A stretch of 64,000 nt of DNA from Phyto melanocephala (taxonomy: Eukaryota > Arthropoda > Insecta > Diptera > Rhinophoridae), in the NCBI GenBank assembly GCA_941918925.1, contig OW799233.1, positions 58,309,841-58,373,840 on the forward strand. The letters are read 5' to 3'. This document shows positions 32,126 through 42,716 of the stretch, piece after piece. A program made the position numbers and the translations under genes. Positions within the stretch are counted from its first letter, which is position 1; each line of letters begins with the position of its first letter. Under the pieces are notes generated by a model, which worked only from the letters and a program-made list of their open reading frames with translations, was not told where the DNA came from and did not search any database.

Positions 32126-34870
32126 TCAGAGCAGTTGGATGTGATTTTTTTTTAGTGGGAAACCGGCCGACTTTAACACTGAAATGATTTGAGCTAGAAA
32201 ACTAATAGCGGATTGTTTATCATGGGAGCCTGATAATATATCATCTACATATGTCCCTTTAGTCAAAATATGCGCAGCTTGTGGGTATAATGTCTCCGAA
32301 TCATGGGCCAATTGAATGTGGGTTCTAATTGCCAGGTACGGTGCACAATTTACTCCGAATGTAACTGTTCTCAATGCAAAATCTTGAATCGGAAAATTTG
32401 TTTTTTGCCGGAAGAGAATTCGTTGAAACTGGGTGTCTTCTTTATGTACGAGAATTTGTCGATACATTTTTTCTATATCGCCATTGAAGACATATTTATA
32501 TAGTCGCCAGTTTAAAATTAAAGTCATCAGATCTGTTTGTAATGTGGGACCTACGTGTAGAACATCATTAAGAGATATTCCAGAAGATGTTTTCTTTGAC
32601 GCATTAAACACAACCCTAATCTTCGTGCTACGACTTTCGGGTTTTATTGCTGCATGATGTGGTAGATAAAAGGATTTATAACCATATTCGGATTTGTTTT
32701 CGATAGATGAGGTAGGTTCCATGTGATCTAAAGATATATATTCTCGTAAAACTCCACTATATGATTCAGCTAACTCATTCCTTTTCCTTAGGGAGCTTTC
32801 CAAATGAAGATATTGTGCCATTGCTGACAGGCGAGAAGCACCAAGGCCTATATTTTGTGAATATTCTGTCTTAAATGGAAGTTTCACGACGTATCGGCCT
32901 TCCGAATTACGAATAGTGGTTTTTTGATATAGAGATTCACAAAATTCATCTTCCTTTGAGACTGGACGTTGACTACAGACTTCTTCTTCTTCCCAAAACC
33001 TTCTAAGTTGATCGCCAATCGGATCTCCAGAACTTTCACTGGTTTCAATTGAAAATGCAGAGCATGATTCTGTTTCTATGGGGCCGCTAACAACCCACCC
33101 GAAAATAGTACATTGCGCCATGAGAGAATGGGCAACGGCTTTAACTCCTTCGAGAAGAATTTGAGGAAGAACGTTGCTACCAATAAGTAGATCTACATGG
33201 CTAGGCATATGAAAGTCTGAGTCGGCCAACTCCATATCCTTTAAATCCTCCAAGGGTATATTGGATTTTGCCATTGTGAAGTTGGGTAACATGCGCGTTA
33301 TTTTTGGGACAACGATCGCTTGTACGGGTACACTGCGATCATATTTTTCTGAATATAAGGTCAATCTGCATATGCAATTAGAGTTTGCTATTACTTCACC
33401 TCCAATGCCATGTATTTGAAAAAATTTTGCCTCCGTAGGGAGCTTGAGTTGCTGTTGGAGCTTTTTCGAAATAAATGTTTTTTCTGAGCCCTGGTCAAGA
33501 AAAGCGCGTGCTCTAAAATTCTCTCCCTGGTGAGTAATGTGCACTACCGCTGTGGGTAAAAGGGTATTAGCACTAATTTTACTATCAGCGTGAGCTACAT
33601 GAGAGACTGTAGGCAATGCTCCACTTCTCCTACCTTGCGCTGAAGTTTCCGGTTTTTCATCCAAGTAATTAGTGTTATTATTTGGAATTGGGTTTTTATG
33701 AAAATGCAATAAAGAATGATGATTCTTTTTACAATGGGAGCATGAGAATTTACTAGGGCAGTCTTTTCTCAAATGACTGGATGCTAGGCAATTAAGGCAT
33801 ATCTTATTAGTAGAGACAAATTGGTTTCTAGTTTGAGGGTCAAATTTCAAAAATTGAGAACAATTTTTCAGTGGGTGATTAGAACCGCAAATTTTACATG
33901 GGAACTGAGAATTTGTGAGCTTAGAAAAGGAGTTAGCTTTGGTTCCCTGTGTCTTTTGGGTACTAGGCAATGGGTCCTGTTGACGAGATTCCAAACGCTC
34001 AACTACTTCGCACCTATGTGAAAGAAACTTATCCATTTTCTCCCATTTAACTAACTTTTTGTGGGACTCCAAGGATTGTTCCCATAGCGAAAGTGTTTCC
34101 AATGGAAGTTTGCTGGAGCACAAAATAATAATAAATGGATCCCATTGATCTATCGGGACGTCTTGGGTTTTAATTGCAGCAAGGCAATCGTTTATTGTGC
34201 CTTGTAGTTTTTGGAGAGATGCGCTATCCTCTGACACAATTGGGGACATATTGAGTAGAATCTTGATTTGATTCTCTACTAATATTCTTTGATTCTCGTA
34301 CCGGTCCCTTAAAGCATTCCACGCGAGGGCAAAGTTATCCGAACATAACTTGAATTTTTTAATAATTGTTCCTGCCTGTCCCTGCGCTTTTAACCTAAGA
34401 TGATAGAGTTTCTGCACCGGGGGTATTCTGGGGTTATCTATATACACCGCGGTAAACATGTCACGGAAGGACGGCCACTCCTCATAGCCTCCATAAAAAA
34501 TATCCGTGTCACAGGGGGGAACATTGACGTACGCAAAGCTATCCTCGTTATGGTGGGGTTGGAATTGATTGGCGGGAACATCAACTGTAAATGCTTTCTG
34601 TAAATCTAAAATTTTCGCTTTACATCTATGAAATGCTCTTGTACACGCAGAGTACTTCGAGCGAACAGATTCTACAAAAGTCTTTTCAACTTTTGCCTCC
34701 TTATCAGTACAGAGTGCTCTGTATGATTTCTGTAAATTCGTCCACCGATCGTTTAGATCCTGGAGGTTTACTTCGAGGAATGAATCTGTGAAATTCTCTA
34801 TCGGGATGTTGTCGAACTCAGAGCAAAAAGTGATTAAGTCATCTGAGTCGAAAATAAATTCTTCGGCCAT
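32126..34870 (-). CDS. BEL Gag-protease-RT polyprotein, N-terminal part of gag-pol
   Basis: ATG at 34870 ([12 protein letters not shown]); the frame is open 10 codons further up but without an ATG. 914 codons. Gag with a DUF1759-type region at about residues 110-290 ([26 protein letters not shown]); nucleocapsid with [13 protein letters not shown] and [15 protein letters not shown] and a third [13 protein letters not shown] at about 335-400; aspartic protease with [13 protein letters not shown] at about 460; RT from about 740 with [21 protein letters not shown] and YVDDILSG. Gag would build the particle, the protease cut it, and the RT copy the genome in the cytoplasm. The frame ends shortly after YVDD, at an A9 run (32145-32153 on the plus strand as T9), and pol continues in another frame. 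Confidence 0.9.
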   Translation of the reverse strand: MAEEFIFDSDDLITFCSEFDNIPIENFTDSFLEVNLQDLNDRWTNLQKSYRALCTDKEAKVEKTFVESVRSKYSACTRAFHRCKAKILDLQKAFTVDVPANQFQPHHNEDSFAYVNVPPCDTDIFYGGYEEWPSFRDMFTAVYIDNPRIPPVQKLYHLRLKAQGQAGTIIKKFKLCSDNFALAWNALRDRYENQRILVENQIKILLNMSPIVSEDSASLQKLQGTINDCLAAIKTQDVPIDQWDPFIIILCSSKLPLETLSLWEQSLESHKKLVKWEKMDKFLSHRCEVVERLESRQQDPLPSTQKTQGTKANSFSKLTNSQFPCKICGSNHPLKNCSQFLKFDPQTRNQFVSTNKICLNCLASSHLRKDCPSKFSCSHCKKNHHSLLHFHKNPIPNNNTNYLDEKPETSAQGRRSGALPTVSHVAHADSKISANTLLPTAVVHITHQGENFRARAFLDQGSEKTFISKKLQQQLKLPTEAKFFQIHGIGGEVIANSNCICRLTLYSEKYDRSVPVQAIVVPKITRMLPNFTMAKSNIPLEDLKDMELADSDFHMPSHVDLLIGSNVLPQILLEGVKAVAHSLMAQCTIFGWVVSGPIETESCSAFSIETSESSGDPIGDQLRRFWEEEEVCSQRPVSKEDEFCESLYQKTTIRNSEGRYVVKLPFKTEYSQNIGLGASRLSAMAQYLHLESSLRKRNELAESYSGVLREYISLDHMEPTSSIENKSEYGYKSFYLPHHAAIKPESRSTKIRVVFNASKKTSSGISLNDVLHVGPTLQTDLMTLILNWRLYKYVFNGDIEKMYRQILVHKEDTQFQRILFRQKTNFPIQDFALRTVTFGVNCAPYLAIRTHIQLAHDSETLYPQAAHILTKGTYVDDILSGSHDKQSAISFLAQIISVLKSAGFPLKKNHIQLL

Positions 34871-37800
34871 TTTCGGAATGATTTGAGATCTTGTACGCAC
34901 AATTTTGAGAAAATGAATCTACTGTTGGAGGGCTAAGTAGAAGAATTCAATGATCGATGGTATTGGTAAGTATTCAGGAGTTGAACTTTATTGGGAAGTT
35001 TCCTAAAACTAAAATGTCTTTTCTGTGCGATACACTAGTAAAGTGTTAACTTAAAATTGTATTAATCGCTGGGATACACGACTAATATTTCTAAGTTTTA
35101 CTAGAGATTACTAAAATTTATTGTTAGCAGGGATTCGTGAATTAGGGTTTTTTTTCTTTCCTTAAAATATTTCCAAACAAATTTTCATCAAAAAGTTCGA
35201 TGGGATTTGCGCAAAAAAAAAAATTTTCCGTCCAAAATATATTCCTAATAAATTCACTGGGACATGCGAATCAGGGTTTTAAAATTGTTCTCAAAATAAC
35301 TTTTCATCAGAAAATTCGCTGGGATATGCGAATTAAGGTTCTTCAAAAAATTTTCAAAAATATCTATTTAAAACAATTCGCTGGGATATGCGAATTAGGG
35401 TTTACAAATTTTCACAACTAATTTTTTCAATATAGCTTTTTATCAAATAAATTCGCTGGGGTATGCGAATTAGGGTTTAAAAAATTTTCCAAAATAATTT
35501 TTTTCTCAAAAAAATTCGCTGGGAAGTGCGAATTAGGGTTTAAAACTTTTCTCAAAATAACTTTGTATCACAAAATTCGCTGGGGTATGCGAATAAGGGT
35601 TTAAAAAAAAATTCCCAAAATAACTCTGTAACACAAAATTCGCTGGGGTATGCGAATTAGGGTTTAAAACAAATTTTTCACAACTTTCTATCCAAAAAAA
35701 ATAATTCGCTGGGATATGCGAATTAGGATTTAAAAAAAATTTGCAAACTAAATTTTTAAAACATTCTTCAAAAATAACTTTTTATCAAAAAAAATAAATT
35801 CGCTGGGGTATGCGAATTAGGTTTTTAAAAAATTTTCAAACTAACTTTGTATCACAAAATTCGCTGGGGTATGCGAATAAGGGTTAAAAAATTTTTCAAA
35901 AATAACTTTCATCGAAGACAAATTCGCGGGGGTATGCGAATTAGGGTTTTAAAAAAAAAAATTTTCCAAAATATCTTTCCATCAGAAAATTCGCTGGGAA
36001 TTGCGATCTAAATTAGTCTATAGCGAGCTTCAATTTAATTGTTCGCTGGTATTTGCGAACCTAACTGTTTCCCCTTCTTCTTCAATAGATTTTAATTTAC
36101 CTGTTCGCTGGGATTTGCAAATTAAATTGACCTTAACTTTATTGTTCGTTGGGATATGCGAACTTAATTTGTTCTAAGTGAGCTTCAATGTATTTGTTCG
36201 CTGAGAATTTCGAACAAAAGTTGTCTTAACCAAGCCTCAACTTATTTGTCCGCTGAGAATTACGAACTAAGTTGTACTTAAGCAAGCTTTAATTTAATTG
36301 TTCGCTGGGATTTGCGAACTTTTTGTTTATTTTAGTTTTCAGAGCAACAGGATTGAATTAGTTTTAAATTAAATTGAGGCACTTTAGGACTGTTAAAATC
36401 TCAACAAATATTTATTAATTACACAGAACAACTGGGATAGAGTATAATTATAAACGCGATGAACGTATGTCAAGAGCCTTTGATTATTAGTTATATATAA
36501 GGGAAATTTCCACGTAATTATTAAAAATTATATATAGGCACAAATAACTTTTAATATTAAGAGTTTTCTCAATACCAAATCTATATTTCCCATATAAAGA
36601 AAGAAAGAATATACCTATGTACATATGTATGTACATATTTTTCTTCACTTATTTTTTCAATAAAGTAAGAATTTTTGTAAGTAATTAGATATTTTATAAT
36701 TTTTACTGCAAGGGGTTAAATAAGAAATTGCTTAATACATGTGTACAAAATTATATTAAAGATTCATGTAGTGTAATAAAATATTCCTTAATTTTTCCCA
36801 ATTTTTTAACAAGTTGTATATTTTTAACACATATATTTATTGTATATTATGGTCCATTACACAATAAATTTCATTTTAATTTAATTTTCCTTGCTATTTT
36901 ACTTTATTATTTTGATTTCAGCAAAACAGTGAACTTTCCAATATTTTATAAACAAATGTAAAACGGTGGTGGTTTTCTAAACAACAAGTGTGTATGATGA
37001 TTTAATCGTAATCAGAGCTTTGAATTATCAATTTTAAGAGAAAATTCGCACAACCAATGCACGTAGAGCTTTTTCCGTATAGAGAACGTTGAATAAACAA
37101 TTTTAAGAGAACACTCCAAGTATAAAGTCTGTACAATAAGTGCATGCAGCGCTCTTTTATACAGATTGAACACTTAAATGATATTTTTAGCTTTTAAAAT
37201 AATCTCCTATTAGTTGATGCAAACTGGTGGTTGATTTTTACACAAACAAATCCATGTAACTTGCGGTACTATTTTTACTTGTGTTTTGTTGCTGGATTTT
37301 GACCTAACTTTCGGGTTTTAGACACTTTTTATTTTTATTTATGTACCTTGACTTTCTATGCATTTATGTATGTATGTGTTTGTGTGTATGAAGAATGAAT
37401 GTTTTTCTTTGGTAAATATGTATAAATATGATGACAGTAGGTATGCAATTATATGCTGGATATGTGTAATTTATATGTAGATATATATTTACTTACAGAT
37501 TTTCTCCTGTATTTTGATTTTTTCCAAAACCTTTAGGGCCTTTTCTGTATGTATGTATGTGGTGTGCAGATACTTTGTCCAAGCTGGAATTTTATTATAA
37601 TGACACCTTTTTTCCACTTAAAAATTCACAGATAAATTAGTTTTTATCTACATTTGCATTTATTTGCTAAAACTTTTGAAATTTTCACTATTCTTTTGTT
37701 TCGATAATAATAGGTAGTTTATAATTAATCAAAAAATGTGAATAACAAACCAACGTTTCCGTAACAAATTCCTGTGTGGTCGATGGTCTCTTTCTTACTA

Positions 37801-37911
37801 AATGTTCACTGCAGTGCTGCAAGAGGTTTTCGTGTTGCAGCTTTTAAAGAGAGCTTTTGGACTGTAGGTAATATTCAGAGTTGCCATTAAACATTTTAAT
37901 ATTATTTTAAT
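34871..37911 (-). other. BEL leader between PBS and gag (3.04 kb)
   Basis: Unusually long non-coding leader for a BEL element. Its gag-proximal part (35055-36320) is the hairpin repeat array. The LTR-proximal part (36340-37911) is AT-rich, with TATGTACATATG microsatellite at about 36610-36640 and TATGTATGTGT near 37370. I see no ORF with recognisable composition. A second insertion inside it is possible but I found no terminal repeats. Confidence 0.7.
35055..36320. repeat. Array of about 20 regularly spaced hairpin repeats in the BEL leader
   Basis: The core unit is AATTCGC, an 8-nt loop such as TGGGATAT, GCGAATT, usually followed by AGGGTTT and an A/T-rich spacer. Core starts (TTCGC) fall at 35315, 35377, 35452, 35515, 35576, 35639 and so on, modal spacing 61-63 bp. 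From about 36040 the cores change to GTTCGC..GCGAAC with shorter spacing (about 45-60 bp). The first units (35055-35250) are degenerate. Each core can fold on either strand. A 61-63 bp period with a conserved stem and a variable spacer is not simple replication slippage of a microsatellite. Confidence 0.9.
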
Positions 37912-37929
37912 TTTTGCCCAGAAGGACCA
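37912..37929 (-). promoter_or_regulatory. BEL primer-binding site
   Basis: Immediately after the 5' LTR the minus strand reads TGGTCCTTCTGGGCAAAA. TGG directly after the LTR's CA pairs with the CCA end of a tRNA. I cannot say which tRNA without the species' tRNA set. Confidence 0.75.
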
Positions 37930-38554
37930 TGTTTAAAGATGTCATTGAGAGGTCATACTTTAAATTGACAACTAAGAGTAATGAATTTATTAATAAATCC
38001 TTAGAAGATTCAACCCTATATGAGTGAATGTTAACACGAATATGTATTATCAGGAATACACAAAGAGTGATTTGAACAAGCGTTATACCTTGCCTTTATT
38101 GAATACCTAGGGAATTTAGGCGATATTTAAATGGGGACAGGAGAGGAACCTGTTTCAACTTAATTAAACAATAACACTGCTATGCTTTTTTAATTGTACT
38201 CACATTTGTAATTTATTATACAAACTTTTGGTTACTGATAATTTTCTTCACAATGACGATTCCTTGAGCGCAATACGCTTGAGGTGAGCTAGGAGACTTC
38301 TTAACAGATCGAGTGCGTGTCAAAGACAGTCCCGAAATCCCTAGGTCGCCTCAGCAATTTCCGTTCATATGTTTCGTCAAAAAATCGTTAATGCAATTTA
38401 TTAATCGTTAAGTTATAAAGCAGTTTAAAGTAATAAAGCGGTTTTACAATAAATCAATTCACAATTATTCAGAAATGGGACTACGTTACAATTAAAATGT
38501 TAAGTTATTTCATTAAAATTGAAATAATAAAATATACGTTAAATGCTTTAAACA
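37930..38554 (-). repeat. BEL 5' LTR (625 bp)
   Basis: On the minus strand it starts TGTTTAAAGCATTTAACG and ends TTTAAACA. It has 9-bp inverted tips TGTTTAAAG/CTTTAAACA, whereas the 3' LTR keeps only TGTT/AACA. Promoter and polyadenylation signals are expected inside but none stands out. The outer boundary is fixed by the AATAT target duplication. Confidence 0.93.
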
Positions 38555-38631
38555 AATATTTTAAATTTATAGATTTTTCTTTAACTTCGAATGCAATTAA
38601 GAACAAAATATTAGTCTATTTAAATTCATAA
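38555..38631 (+). pseudogene. CR1/Jockey-like element E, right part (last codons)
   Basis: Starts with the second copy of the BEL target duplication (AATAT, 38555-38559) and reads FKFIDFSLTSNAIKNKILV in the frame broken off at 28319, ending with a stop near 38631. This is the usual C-terminal pattern of such elements (FD.SLS....KN.L) and confirms the BEL boundaries independently. Confidence 0.8.
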
Positions 38632-38695
38632 TTTTTGTAAATATAATTGTTTTATTTCATATACATACTCATGAACGTATATAGTTTTTAATTGT

Positions 38696-39950
38696 CTATA
38701 AGGATTTATTTCCATAGACAAATATAATAATAAATAAATAAAAACGTTGGTACCATCCAGTAGTACCCATAAAACTGCGTATGAGCTTCGGTGTTGTAGG
38801 GTAATTGAGATTTAGAATGGCTTGTATTTTCTCCGGATCTGGCTTTAGCTTTTCTTCTCCCACGATATAACCTAAATACTTAAGTTTTTCACAGCCGAAC
38901 TTTGTCTTGCCAACATTTATAGTTAAATTTACCCTGTCAAGACAACGCGCTACCTTCGAAATAATGATCAAATGCTCCTCAAATTCTGGCGATATCACAA
39001 ATACCTTTTGTCTTAACCGTACTGTAATAACCGGTAAAAAGATACAACGGTCTTCCAGGTACTGTGAAGGATGTCTTGTCCTGCCTCGTTTCTTCTAGTG
39101 GGATCTGCCAAAATGCATCTTTCAAATCAATACTGGAATTGTAGTGGGTGTGGGGAAGCGGATCGGCGTCAGCTCATTGTGCCGGTGTGCATGAAGACAT
39201 ATTCGGACCTTTTCGCCCTTTAGCACAAACGTAACCCTGTTTTTTCACGGACTTTCGCTTGGCTCAATGACTCCCAATGACAGCATCCTATCCAGTTCTC
39301 CATACATCAGTTTCTGAACTGATGGTGAAACCTAATAGTGTTTTTCATTAACTGGCACTGCATTGCCAGTGTCTATGCAAAAGATTTCTAACAAAGTCTT
39401 ACCGAGTCCCTTTTTGGTAAAACAGCGAAACGTTTGAATCACCTCTTTTAGTCGACGTTGTTGTTGACTATTAAATATGTATATGAAAGCGTGGAAACGA
39501 ACTATTAACCTCCTCTTTTGTATTAATTCCTTGTGTTGACAACGCGATGATTTCGAACCGAAGCAAATTGAATTTTGAGAGTTGGTACTAAGAAGAAATC
39601 TATTTTTAGCTCACTTTATTAAAAGTTATGTTAGCCCTAACGCGACCGATAATTTTATAGAGTCTGCCGTCTGCTGTACGTACTTGTGATTGGAATGGAT
39701 AGATAACTAACTGGGCCTTCTCAACGATGTTCAAACAGTATTTGTCCAAGCAGTTTACTGTAGCCCCACTGTCCAGTAGATATTCTATTTGGCAGCCGTT
39801 TATTTCTATAGTTGAGTATATGCGCGAGTCTGAATCGTCGCAAATGCTGGCTGTTGCAATTTCAAACCTTGTTTATTTTCCAATCTCACACTTTTCGGGT
39901 TTTAAGAAATGACTCCGATGTACCGAATATTCTCTCGTGGACTGTAGCAT
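38696..39950 (-). pseudogene. Ty3-type LTR element remnant: protease and RT, minus strand
   Basis: Minus-strand protease: CQIEYLLDSGATVNCL at about 39755-39800, then VRTADGRLYKIIGRV. Towards lower coordinates come QKLMYGELDRMLSLG and VIEPSESPW (RT start, about 39240-39330), then a 303-bp frame (38998-38696) with SPEFEEHLIIISK, VGKTKFGCEKLKYLGYIVG, PDPEKIQAIL and SFMGTTGWYQRF. The YLDD block is not recognisable and several frames are needed, so it is inactive. No LTR was found; it is cut near 38700. Confidence 0.75.
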
Positions 39951-40189
39951 CATTTTTGGCTCTTAGGTGTAATAGCATGATGTGTCAGTTACCATCAATG
40001 TTTTTAAATTAAAAGTCATTCTAATGCATTAAGTTCTAATATCCAAATACCAGTTGGTTATAAAAACCCCTGCCAACAGGAAATTCAGAAATTAGTAATA
40101 TGCTAATTTCCCAGACAAACAAATATAGATGTTAATTTTAAAGATGTAGGGATTTGAATTTAAAATGCAATTAAACTGTTTCTTGAAGC
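39951..40189. other. Short unassigned stretch
   Basis: Possibly the gag end of the Ty3 remnant up to about 40010 on the minus strand, then unrecognised AT-rich sequence. Confidence 0.3.
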
Positions 40190-41028
40190 AGCTAAATAGG
40201 CTTATTGACTTTCACCTAAATAAAGACAGAAATGAGTTTTGATCGAAATTCATATCAAATCTGCCTACAGATTCCAAAAAGTTTTGGAAATTAACAAAAA
40301 CTTTAAAAGGTAAAAGCTCAACATTGTGTAATCTTCATTTAAATGGAACAATTTTTAATTCTGACGTCTAAAAGGCAAATGCAATAGCTGATGTATTTGC
40401 TAGTTCACATACTATTACTTTTAACAATCCATCAACAACAATGTGTACTTCCCACTCGTTTTTAAAATGGCTAAGGTTATTTCAATCCACAAATCTGGAA
40501 AGGATCTTAAATTACCCTTCAGCTATAGGCCAATTAACATTGTAAGCCTCTTGGGTAAGATGTTCGAAAAAATTATTCACACCAGAATTTTAGAAGAATT
40601 TTTCAAATTGCAATAATATCATTAATCAAGAACAATTTGGTTTTCAAAAAGAGCACTCCACGGTATATCAATTTTAAAGAGTTGTAAATTTTCTTGAGTT
40701 TAATAAAACTAATTGAAAACGTACTGGAGTTGTTTTTCTTGATACCGAAAAAGCTTTTGACTCAATCTGGCATGATGGATAAGTGAATACATTAAATATG
40801 ATTAAATTTCCAAATTATCTACAAAAATTTATCGAAAGCTTTTTAGATATACGTACATTTGTCAATATCAAATTTTCTAGTGAAAGGCAAATAACTGCGG
40901 GCTTGCCGCAAGGATCGGTGTTATGCACTACACTATACTCGATATTTACATCTGATATTATTCTAAACAGAATTATGATGCAGCTTTTTACGCGGATGAC
41001 GATAATTGAATTTATTAGTAAATACTAT
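40190..41028 (+). pseudogene. Jockey-type element (Jockey-C), linker and RT, left part
   Basis: In successive frames: SNLPTDSKKFWKLTKTLKGK, a ADVFASSHT block, NIINQEQFGFQKEHSTV (RT), VVFLDTEKAFDSIWHDG (motif A Asp), AGLPQGSVLCTTLYSIF (motif B') and AAFYADDDN (catalytic motif). Stops are scattered. Broken at 41028 by LOA-B; the 12-bp target duplication AGTAAATACTAT (41017-41028) is its last sequence, and the protein goes on at 47749. Both 5' UTR and endonuclease are missing. Confidence 0.75.
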
Positions 41029-41245
41029 CCATGTGGAATCGTTTTGCTTATTCTTAATTCCATCGGACGCGTCCCCAGGTGGCGGATAGGGGGAGACGGA
41101 TGTAGTGTGGGGGGGCCTGATCACTTTATAGAGTGGGAAAGACCTACCCATTTTAATGAGTGGGGATTTGTCGCATCTTGTAGTGACCGGACCCTGTACA
41201 CTATCTCTGGCCCTAGGGATTCTTAGAACTCATTGCGGACCAAAA

Positions 41246-42716
41246 ATGCACAGTGCAAGTAAAGAAATGAAAGTCACGGTGCAGAGCCTAATTAACTCAG
41301 TACCGGCGGCTAATGGTGGTGAGCAAACAGGTCCCGAGTCGTCGTTATCAAATCACTGTAAGGAAACAATTTCGGAGGTGGACAACTTGGATTCCGTTAT
41401 TGAAGAAGCATCAAGAAGAATAGAGAATGAGGAATTGGATCCAAGGGTGAGCTTTAAGCATCTCCAGCCACACAAGACAGGCGAGGACTCCGATACCTCT
41501 GACTCAAACATAGAAGTTGCTGACACTACGGTGTTATGCATAGAAAATACCACTGAGGTAGACAAAATGATTGAGGAAGTAAGTGCAAGCATTGCCAAAC
41601 TCACCACAGATAAAATAATAACTGTCTCCGAAGCGCAGCAGAGAAAGTCTTCCAAAAAAACCAAAGAGTAAATAAGAAAGGTAAACCGGATATCTTAAAG
41701 AGAAAGACTCATCTACACCCATTTCTACTTAAAAGGGCAAGAGAGTTCGATCTCCAGAGAAGCAGAACATCGTTGGCAATAAGAAATAAAGATAAAAAGC
41801 TACCAGAATTGAAGTAATTCCCAACTCCCGAAGGAAAACTCTTCGGATAATCTGAAAGAAGAAGGGAATGAACCAAAAGCTTCAACCTCCAAACAGGTGA
41901 ACGCGGTAGCTAAGATTACAGGTGATGATGGAACAGCCAGAAAGAAAATTCCACTATCATGGAAAAGAAAGCCGGAAGAGAAATCGGCTAAGGAGCAACC
42001 TACGTATGCCAAGTAGCCAAAAGGAAGATGACAGAGGAGCTATGCTAGGCTGTTATCGACTCCAATAGCGCATCGGGAAAAATTCCAATGGCACATCAGA
42101 AAGAGATATAGAACGTTATAAATGAGAGGATTGTGCAGTATGTCCTGGAAGCGGATGATAATGCTCCACAAATCCACATAGAAAGCTGTAGGTTCGCCAG
42201 GGTACTATTTCTATAACAAGAATCAGACACCTGTGCACATATTCTGAAAGACCTAGTGGGAGGCATACCAGCCCCGTGGGAGGGTGGCAAACTTGCCATG
42301 GTGAAAAAGGCCGATATTCCATCCCTAACCAAGGTTCAAATTTTTATTAAAGGTTGGGGCAGCACATTAGATAGCTGAAAATCATTGGCAAACGAAACAG
42401 AGGTTTGGAAGTAGACAAATAGGAGGTTTTCCATCGTGAGAAAACAGACGATGGTACCCTGGTACTAGTAGAGGTGGATAAACCCACCATGTCTTAATTC
42501 GAGGAGCAAAAAGAGAAGGTGTACTTTTCGAGTACAACCATCTTCTTTAAAGTTGGTAAGACGCCCATTGGTTGTACACATAATCCAACGGAGAAGAAAA
42601 ATCCCGAAGATAAGGCAAAGGAGCCTAACGAAAGCGAAGCCCGCCCCGTGCCAATGAAGAGGGGGGAGTCGGAGATCACTCAATCTCAAGAAGAATCTCT
42701 TTTAGCCAAAAAACAA
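41246..42716 (+). pseudogene. LOA family B ORF1 (Gag-like)
   Basis: ATG at 41246 (MHSASKEMKVTVQSL) opens 141 codons of acidic, helical sequence (EVDNLDSVIEEASRRI, EVDKMIEEVSASIAKL) up to a stop at 41669. Later pieces lie in other frames: KEEGNEPKASTSKQV, DDGTARKKIPLSWKRK, EKSAKEQPTYAK, and near the end VYFSSTTIFFKVGKTPIGCT (about 42520). The last piece closely resembles copy 3. LOA ORF1 proteins bind RNA in the element's RNP. I see no clear zinc knuckle. Many stops and shifts. Confidence 0.6.

Larger units (their letters stand above)
28325..38554 (-). mobile_element. BEL/Pao LTR retrotransposon, near-complete, minus strand
   Basis: 10.2 kb between two AATAT target duplications (28320-28324 and 38555-38559). 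On the minus strand, in order: 5' LTR 38554-37930, PBS, a 3.06-kb leader with hairpin repeats, gag-protease-RT, RNase H, integrase, a zinc-knuckle ORF, polypurine tract, 3' LTR 28925-28325. BEL/Pao identity rests on the DUF1759-type Gag, the Gag knuckles, the [11 protein letters not shown] protease, the YVDD RT and the DFAGPF integrase. The LTRs differ by one substitution and two indels, so the insertion is recent. There are two pol frame breaks (32145-32153 and about 30565). No envelope-like transmembrane protein is seen. Confidence 0.92.

Noticed and set aside
35055..36320. CRISPR-like appearance of the spaced repeats
   Set aside because: The genome is eukaryotic, spacers are A/T-rich variants of one another and not unique, the stems vary, and the array sits inside a retrotransposon leader.
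36610..36645. TATGTACATATG run as a possible promoter or binding site
   Set aside because: It is a simple alternating microsatellite, common in AT-rich fly DNA, with no associated start.
41353..41722. Minus-strand frames rich in Ser/Leu
   Set aside because: Antisense of the acidic LOA-B ORF1; composition follows from the sense codons.
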